A DNA stretch of 7,014 nt from Planctomycetota bacterium (GTDB taxonomy: Bacteria; Planctomycetota; Planctomycetia; Pirellulales; UBA1268): positions 1 to 7,014 of the forward strand of contig QWPO01000066.1 of NCBI GenBank assembly GCA_003669255.1, read 5' to 3'. The notes beneath the pieces were generated by a model, which had not been told where the DNA came from, ran no database searches, and was given only the letters and a program-made list of their open reading frames with translations. A program made the position numbers and the translations under genes. Positions 1 to 4,996 of the stretch are shown in pieces; the stretch's first letter is position 1, and each line of letters starts with the position of its first letter.

Positions 1-2440
1 GCGGACTTTGTCGCAGGGCATCGAGGAGGGCAATCGCCGCGTCATCGTCGAGCAGCCCGCTCGACAAGGCCGCCACCTGCCCCTCTAGCATCAGATCGAG
101 ATGCCGGACCTCCAGTTTCCCATCGCCGACGACCAGACGGTTGTAGGAGTGGACCATGCCGTCTGGGCGGCGGTTCGCCGCGATCGTGTCATCGACGACT
201 CGCCGGGCCGCCTGGAGCAGGCCGCGGATGGAGCCACAGGCCACGGCTATCCGCTCCACCGCTCCCCCCGCATAAACCGCCGCACGATGGCGTTCGCCCG
301 CCCTGCCGAGGGCCTCAAACATGGCGAATGGTCCGGCACCCGCCGGCATGGTGAGCGCCGCCGCCACCGCCTCCACCAGATCGGCGGTGGGCTGTGAGAG
401 ATGCACGTCGCCCTCGTGTGCCGCGAAGAGCGTGTCGAGGAATCCAAGGTGCCGTCGGAGGTAGCAGACGGTGACGACCGACAGCCCCCAGCCCGCCAGC
501 GCGTTGTTCGCGTCGTTCCACTCTGGGCGCTGGGTATTGAGCCAGATGCCACCGCCCGGCACGAGGTTCGTGAGCTTCACGAGCGCAGGCACGAGCAACT
601 TCTCGGCCAGGGATGTGAGCCGTGGCATGCCGTCGGCGTCCGCGATCGCCGCCCCATCCGCCCCGACCTCCGCCATTCGCTGTCGCAGGCGACGATGCTC
701 CGCGGCATCGAAGTCGATGGAATGACGCGGGTCGCCGAGGAGTGCGTCGAACCCTTTGATGCGATACGGGACGTTCACCGAGGCGTAGGCGGGTTCGTCG
801 AGCCGCGCGGCAAGTTCGCCGGGCCGCAGCCGTTCGTGCAACTCGAGCAACCGCAGCAGGTAGACGATCTGATGATCACCCCAGTAGCCGATGTGGCTCC
901 ATGCATCGTGCGGATCCTCGACCTCCCAATCGACCCCGTCGCGGGTGATCCGGTACGGGTTGTAGCCGTCCGCGGTGGAGGCGTTGAGGAACACCGCGAT
1001 CATGGCGGGCAGGCAGGCTGGATGGCTCCAGGCGAGGGCTTCCCAGTTCTGGAAGATGTCCCGCCAGTTGCCGGCGTACGAGAGGGTGGGCCGGCCGTCG
1101 CGGCCGCGGGTTGCGATCGTGAAGCGGTTCCAAGGGCGACTCGGGTCGCCGTGCCGCCGGCTGAAGCAGATCGGCAGGTACTCGCCCACGATCCTCGTCA
1201 GGTGCGGGTCGTTCCTCCCGGCGGCGGCCGCCACGAGCGCGTCGCGGTCGAGATCGACGAGCGTTTCGAGCCAGTCGCGGTGACGGGCGTGCACTGCGGC
1301 GTTCCGAACGGCGACGTAGCGGGCGACATCGTGGCCAGGGCAAAGATGCCCGGCGACGGGGATGCCGCCGCGCATGATGTTGAAGAGCGTGTTGGAGAAG
1401 TGGTGGGCGGCGACGGTGCGGTCGGCTGAATCCTGAAGACCGTCGGCAGCCGCCACTCGTTTCCGAATGCCCTCCGCCTCCGCCCGCAGGCTTTCCGCGA
1501 GGGTGTTCTTGAGGCACTCACCGCCACTGAGCCGCTCGTGCAGGGCGACGACGGCCGCATGGTCGAGGCCCGTGTCGGCCACCGTAAACCACTCGATCGA
1601 TTCGCCGGGCACGACCGTCGCGGAGTCCTCGACGAGATAACAGCCGAACGTGCCGCGAATCACGCCTGCAACCGGATGCACACGATCACCCGCCTTGAAA
1701 CGATCGATGCACCGGGGCGATCCTGACCGCGTTGGTCCGCGATGCCCGACCGACCAGGCGACCGCGGCGCGGAGCGACTCGGCCGGCTGGGGGCGGTCGC
1801 TGATGGCAGCATTGAGGCACGACACGAGCAGGCCGCTGCCGGCGAGAAACTCGTGTCGCATGTAGGCCGCGGCGAGGTAGCTGTACCGCTCGTAGGTATG
1901 CTGACCGACGCCCGGCGTAAGCATTTGGTGCCAGCCATCGAGCATGCGGACCGACATGGGCCGCTGGCCAAGGTTTTTGAGCGTGCACCGCCGAACCACG
2001 CCAAACTCGTCGCTAGCCGCGAACTGCCAGCGCAGCCGTAACCCCAGCGGTTCGTGCATCTCCTCAAACACGACGCCGGTGCCGCAGACGTGCTTGTGCA
2101 GGTGGCGACCGCCGGCGGCGGCTACCCCGCGGCCCGGTTCCCAGAGCGTGCCCTCCGCCTCCACGAGGCAGAGAGGGCCGCTCGCCTCCGGCACGGCCAG
2201 GAGTTTGTCGACCGTCTGGTAGGGAAAGATCGCAAGATCGGGGTCGCGACGGCCAGCAGTGACGCCGCCGTTGCTCCCGAGAAACATCCACAGGTCGCCG
2301 TTGCTGACGATGTTCATCAGGAATGGCGGAAGCCTGTCGACGTCGCGGATGCTGACGTACGGCTCCCCGGCGATGGAGGTGATCGCCGCTCCGGCGGCGG
2401 CGGGCGCTCGTGACGAGGCGTGTGAAGGAGCGAGCAGCAT
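1..2440 (-). CDS. GH94/GH36-like (alpha/alpha)6-barrel carbohydrate-active enzyme, C terminus cut off by window edge
   Basis: I read this frame codon by codon: it is open for 813 codons from the ATG at 2440 to base 1 with no stop, so the gene continues beyond the window. The first ~280 residues look like a beta-sandwich domain (for example MFLGSNGG at 52-59 and RRCTLKN further on). From about residue 330 the sequence becomes helical, with conserved-looking blocks NWRDIFQNWE (458-467), DGYNPYRITRDG (491-502), WGDHQIVYLL (520-529) and PEWNDANNA (639-647). A beta-sandwich followed by an (alpha/alpha)6 barrel is the layout of cellobiose-phosphorylase-like GH94 and related proteins. The EWND block (E640, D643) resembles the GH94 segment holding the general acid, so D643 is my candidate catalytic residue. 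No convincing signal peptide is visible; the start MLLAPSHASS is alanine-rich but not hydrophobic, so a cytoplasmic location is plausible. It begins 14 bases after the preceding glycosidase gene with a weak AAGAG upstream. Hydrolase and phosphorylase activity cannot be separated by eye; substrate unknown. Confidence 0.82.
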   Translation of the reverse strand, partial: MLLAPSHASSRAPAAAGAAITSIAGEPYVSIRDVDRLPPFLMNIVSNGDLWMFLGSNGGVTAGRRDPDLAIFPYQTVDKLLAVPEASGPLCLVEAEGTLWEPGRGVAAAGGRHLHKHVCGTGVVFEEMHEPLGLRLRWQFAASDEFGVVRRCTLKNLGQRPMSVRMLDGWHQMLTPGVGQHTYERYSYLAAAYMRHEFLAGSGLLVSCLNAAISDRPQPAESLRAAVAWSVGHRGPTRSGSPRCIDRFKAGDRVHPVAGVIRGTFGCYLVEDSATVVPGESIEWFTVADTGLDHAAVVALHERLSGGECLKNTLAESLRAEAEGIRKRVAAADGLQDSADRTVAAHHFSNTLFNIMRGGIPVAGHLCPGHDVARYVAVRNAAVHARHRDWLETLVDLDRDALVAAAAGRNDPHLTRIVGEYLPICFSRRHGDPSRPWNRFTIATRGRDGRPTLSYAGNWRDIFQNWEALAWSHPACLPAMIAVFLNASTADGYNPYRITRDGVDWEVEDPHDAWSHIGYWGDHQIVYLLRLLELHERLRPGELAARLDEPAYASVNVPYRIKGFDALLGDPRHSIDFDAAEHRRLRQRMAEVGADGAAIADADGMPRLTSLAEKLLVPALVKLTNLVPGGGIWLNTQRPEWNDANNALAGWGLSVVTVCYLRRHLGFLDTLFAAHEGDVHLSQPTADLVEAVAAALTMPAGAGPFAMFEALGRAGERHRAAVYAGGAVERIAVACGSIRGLLQAARRVVDDTIAANRRPDGMVHSYNRLVVGDGKLEVRHLDLMLEGQVAALSSGLLDDDAAIALLDALRQSP

Positions 2441-2447
2441 GGCAGAA

Positions 2448-2452
2448 CTCTT
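2448..2452 (-). promoter_or_regulatory. Weak ribosome binding site of the GH94/GH36-like gene
   Basis: AAGAG lies 7 bases before the ATG at 2440 and just after the stop of the glycosidase gene. The match to a Shine-Dalgarno sequence is poor, so translation may depend on coupling to the upstream gene. An in-frame TTG at 2458 overlaps the upstream TGA stop and is a less likely alternative start. Confidence 0.4.
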
Positions 2453-2454
2453 CG

Positions 2455-3753
2455 TCAAGGACGCACCAGGAACGGCCAGTTGTCGACCGCCCCCGAGCCC
2501 TGCGCATCGGTGACGGTGACAAAGAGCCGGTAGGCGCCCGGCTTCTCGGGCATGCGGATCTCGGCTGTCCCGTGATCGTCCGATCGCACGACCGCACCAG
2601 GAACGGACGGGGGTTGCTGCTCCGCGTCGCCCCCCTCGCGGCGATCGCGGCTCTCCTCGCGAACCTCCCAGCGGAAGGTGAGCGGGTCGTTCTCGGGGTC
2701 GCTGTAGCGGACGCTCACCTGATGCGACTCACCGGCGGCGAGTTCGCGGCCGGCGAATGGCATCTCCGCGGCGTCGAGCAGCGGGGCGCGATTGGCGGGC
2801 CATTCGCCCGTCCAGGCCCGGGCCATCACATCGACCCGTGCCGTCTTCTCGCCAGAAGGCAGGAACATCCCGAACCAGCTCGCCGTCGCCTCCTGCTTTT
2901 GCCCCCAGAGAAAGGCGTAGCTGCCTAGGCAGCGAGGATCCGCAGTGATCGCGGCTTGAGCGGTGGCGGTGCTGTCCGTCTTCTCGCGGCTGGTGGGCTC
3001 GATCGGCGCCTTCCAGGGAGTGTGAGGCGACTCCCACGGGCCGGGCAGCCCAAACTCCGTGATGCAGTAGGGCCTCGTCCAGTTCTCAGCGCGGAGCCTG
3101 TCGGCCATGTCCGCCACGCCTGCGTAAGCGTTGATGCCGAGGATGTCGATATCGGGGGCGTGTTCCTTGATGGCGGCCAGTTTCGCGGGGCTGACATTCG
3201 CCACCACCGTCATGACGGGATGCTTTGGATCAAGTTCCTTGATCCTCCGGGCGAGCCAGTTCACCTCCCTCCAGATGACGGCCTTGTCGCCGACACCTTC
3301 CATCTCATTCCCAAGCCCCCAGGAAAGCACGGCGGGGTGGTCTCGGTAGGCGACGACGGCGTCTTCGACCATCTTCCGCTGGCGGGCGATCGCGGCGGGG
3401 TCGTTCCAATCGAAGCCGTGCCGTTCGTGGCCGAGCCACAAGCCCACGGTCACGGCGAGCCCGGCCAGATGGGCTCGGTCGATCATCCGCGCGCCGTCGA
3501 CCGACTTCTCCACATCCTCGACGCCCCAGGTGCGGATGACATTTCCACCGCAGGCGGAGAGCTCCTCCAGCGACCCCGGGCCGCCGGCACCCCGGATCGG
3601 AAAGGGCTCGCCGTCTCGCATCAGCCGCCAGCCCGAAGCCGGATCGCCCTCGACCGCCACAGTCGCGCCGGCGCAGGGGGCCGCGGCGAGGAGCACCGCA
3701 CCAACGACACTCAGGGCGATCATGGTGCAGGCCGGTCCGCGAACCGCGTCCAT
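2455..3753 (-). CDS. Secreted clan GH-A glycoside hydrolase (GH2 catalytic TIM-barrel type) with C-terminal Ig-like domain
   Basis: The protein has 432 residues. Residues ~11-30 form a hydrophobic Sec signal (MIALSVVGAVLLAAAP) with likely cleavage near CAGA, so the enzyme is exported. A TIM barrel follows at about 40-320. The block WGLGNE puts the predicted acid/base at E150 with the preceding N149, the strand-4 signature of clan GH-A. ITEFG puts the predicted nucleophile at E233 on strand 7, so both retaining-mechanism glutamates appear to be present. Supporting motifs are FPIRGAGG (51-58), VIRTWG (72-77) and FLWGQKQE (281-288). Residues ~322-432 form an Ig/cadherin-like domain containing YSDPENDPLTFRWEV, interrupted by a charged Arg/Glu/Gln linker near 366-382. 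Unlike classical GH2 beta-galactosidases there is no N-terminal jelly roll or Ig domain before the barrel. The ATG at 3753 is chosen because GGAG lies 8 bases upstream and a signal peptide follows directly. A GTG at 3777 overlapping the previous stop is the alternative. Family assignment (GH2 versus GH5-like) and substrate are uncertain. Confidence 0.88.
   Translation of the reverse strand: MDAVRGPACTMIALSVVGAVLLAAAPCAGATVAVEGDPASGWRLMRDGEPFPIRGAGGPGSLEELSACGGNVIRTWGVEDVEKSVDGARMIDRAHLAGLAVTVGLWLGHERHGFDWNDPAAIARQRKMVEDAVVAYRDHPAVLSWGLGNEMEGVGDKAVIWREVNWLARRIKELDPKHPVMTVVANVSPAKLAAIKEHAPDIDILGINAYAGVADMADRLRAENWTRPYCITEFGLPGPWESPHTPWKAPIEPTSREKTDSTATAQAAITADPRCLGSYAFLWGQKQEATASWFGMFLPSGEKTARVDVMARAWTGEWPANRAPLLDAAEMPFAGRELAAGESHQVSVRYSDPENDPLTFRWEVREESRDRREGGDAEQQPPSVPGAVVRSDDHGTAEIRMPEKPGAYRLFVTVTDAQGSGAVDNWPFLVRP
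3664..3753 (-). other. Sec signal peptide of the GH-A glycosidase
   Basis: The first 30 residues have a weak basic n-region (MDAVRGPACT), a hydrophobic core (IALSVVGAVLLAAA) and a small-residue cleavage region ending near AGA. A lipobox is not present, because the Cys at 27 is preceded by Pro. A second Met at codon 11 (base 3723) would give a shorter signal and is a possible alternative start. Confidence 0.75.
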
Positions 3754-3761
3754 GGCTGGAA

Positions 3762-3765
3762 CTCC
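3762..3765 (-). promoter_or_regulatory. Ribosome binding site of the GH-A glycosidase gene
   Basis: GGAG lies 8 bases before the ATG at 3753, inside the 23-base gap after the pseudopilin stop. It supports ATG 3753 over the GTG at 3777, which overlaps the TAG stop of the preceding gene by one base (TAGTG). Confidence 0.65.
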
Positions 3766-3776
3766 GGATCGCTTCA

Positions 3777-4937
3777 CTACGGCACGCTCACGGCCTGGCC
3801 GTCCGCGCGGTGTCCGAGGCAGTTGAAGATCTCGGGGGCGATGTCGTAGCCGATGATGGCCACCGACCCGTCGGCGAACACCGCATTGATGCCGGCCTGA
3901 TGGGCTGAGCCCGGAGTCATGAAGGAGGCCTGCTTCGGATCGGCGGCAGTCGTGGCGACGAAGCTCGCGGAATCCTGAACCGGCGTGCAGATCGTGGTGC
4001 GAATCGTGTCGTAATCCCAGCCGGCCGACCACCCCTCGTCGTCATCGTTGTCTCCGGTCAAGTACGGTGAAATCAACCGCTTCTCGAAGACCGTCATCGT
4101 CTTGCTCAAGCCATCGGAGATGTCTTTCGTCTTGCAGTTTGGCTTGTAACCGAGTTGTTTAGCCGAACCGCTTGTCACAAGGTAACTGCTGCGGACGATC
4201 ACGCCGCCAAAACCGGTGTAGCTACCCGTGAGTTCCGAAACACTACGCGGGTTAAAGTCCATGATCGCAGGCCCGATGCCCCAGTAGCCATGCCCGATTG
4301 AGCAGCCGTAGGTGTTGGCCACCTCGCCCGTCTTGGGAGTGGCGGCTGCGATCAGCCTGTCGAACGTGCCTGGCCTGGTCGCGTCGGCCTCAGTCCGACT
4401 CTGTCCGGGATGCACGGCGGCGTAGTCGGTGAGCCAATACGTGACAGGGCCACTGATTCCTTGGGCGGAGCTGCGGGAACTCTTGGTGTTCACGTAGCTC
4501 GTCGCCCCGCGTCTCGATGGACAGTTGAACGTGGGCACCGACGAGTTCGCAATCTGCTGCGTGTTCGTGATCGTGGCGATACTGCCTCCCTCCATGAACG
4601 GCAGAATCTGATACCCCCACGAAAGCCCCTGCTTGTTGACGCCGAACGGCTTACCGCCGCTGGAGTAGTCCTCGATCTTCGGATAGGGCGCGATTCCTCC
4701 GCTGGGGAACATCCGGGAAGCGCTCTCCGTCTGCAGGATGGCGAGGCCGGTCTGCTTTAGTTGGTTGGAGCACTGGGTTCGCCGGGCTGCCTCGCGGGCA
4801 CTCTGCACAGCCGGTAGGAGCAGCCCAATCAGCGTCGCAATGATCGCGATCACGACCAGGAGTTCCACGAGCGTGAACCCACGCCGCGAGGCCGCAGGGC
4901 CCGCGGCACCGCTACGACGTCTGTTACCACCATTCAT
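3777..4937 (-). CDS. DUF1559 type IV pilin-like (pseudopilin) protein
   Basis: The protein has 386 residues, within the usual size of the planctomycete DUF1559 family. A positively charged leader ends in RRG and is followed by FTLVELLVVIAII, the prepilin peptidase cleavage and methylation motif: cleavage is expected between G20 and F21, with the conserved Glu at E25. The hydrophobic stretch continues to about residue 41, then comes the family's SAREAARRTQCSNQLKQ region. A GDNDDDEGWSAGWD block (295-308) and HQAGINAVFADG (H346 to G357, the H-X9-DG motif) mark the C-terminal part. Members are expected to be membrane-anchored by the N-terminal helix and processed by a prepilin peptidase; whether they assemble into fibres is not established to my knowledge. 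The ATG at 4937 is favoured over a GTG 28 codons upstream because AGGAG sits 8 bases before it and because the leader then has normal length. It lies 59 bases after the PEP-CTERM gene and 23 bases before the glycosidase gene. Confidence 0.95.
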   Translation of the reverse strand: MNGGNRRRSGAAGPAASRRGFTLVELLVVIAIIATLIGLLLPAVQSAREAARRTQCSNQLKQTGLAILQTESASRMFPSGGIAPYPKIEDYSSGGKPFGVNKQGLSWGYQILPFMEGGSIATITNTQQIANSSVPTFNCPSRRGATSYVNTKSSRSSAQGISGPVTYWLTDYAAVHPGQSRTEADATRPGTFDRLIAAATPKTGEVANTYGCSIGHGYWGIGPAIMDFNPRSVSELTGSYTGFGGVIVRSSYLVTSGSAKQLGYKPNCKTKDISDGLSKTMTVFEKRLISPYLTGDNDDDEGWSAGWDYDTIRTTICTPVQDSASFVATTAADPKQASFMTPGSAHQAGINAVFADGSVAIIGYDIAPEIFNCLGHRADGQAVSVP

Positions 4938-4945
4938 TGAAAAGA

Positions 4946-4950
4946 CTCCT
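4946..4950 (-). promoter_or_regulatory. Ribosome binding site of the DUF1559 gene
   Basis: AGGAG on the minus strand lies 8 bases before the ATG at 4937. It decides the start against the in-frame GTG further upstream, which would also give an implausibly long 48-residue prepilin leader. Confidence 0.8.
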
Positions 4951-4996
4951 CGAGAAGAGAACCCCTGAGTTTGGCGCACCCGCCACCAGCCACGCA

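Noticed and set aside
401..1429. A 342-codon open frame on the plus strand with a GC-rich, Val/Arg/Glu-heavy product
   Set aside because: It lies in the mirror codon phase of the 813-codon minus-strand enzyme gene, has no recognisable motif or convincing ribosome binding site, and its composition is what antisense of GC-rich coding sequence gives.
2054..2928. Two overlapping plus-strand open frames
   Set aside because: They oppose the start of the barrel enzyme and the end of the glycosidase, both of which have clear motifs; the antisense products have none.
2956..3849. A 297-codon open frame on the plus strand
   Set aside because: It is exactly antisense to the GH-A glycosidase in the mirror phase, runs across the gene junction, and its product is low-complexity with no motifs.
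3754..4032. Upstream extension of the glycosidase reading frame into the pseudopilin gene
   Set aside because: The extra 93 residues overlap a confidently identified DUF1559 coding region in another frame and would bury the signal peptide.
4938..4996. Possible hairpin around the CTCGAG palindrome before the pseudopilin gene, considered as a terminator or RNA switch
   Set aside because: The near-palindrome CTTCTCGAGGAG leaves no loop, includes the ribosome binding site and has no T tract, so a terminator is not supported.
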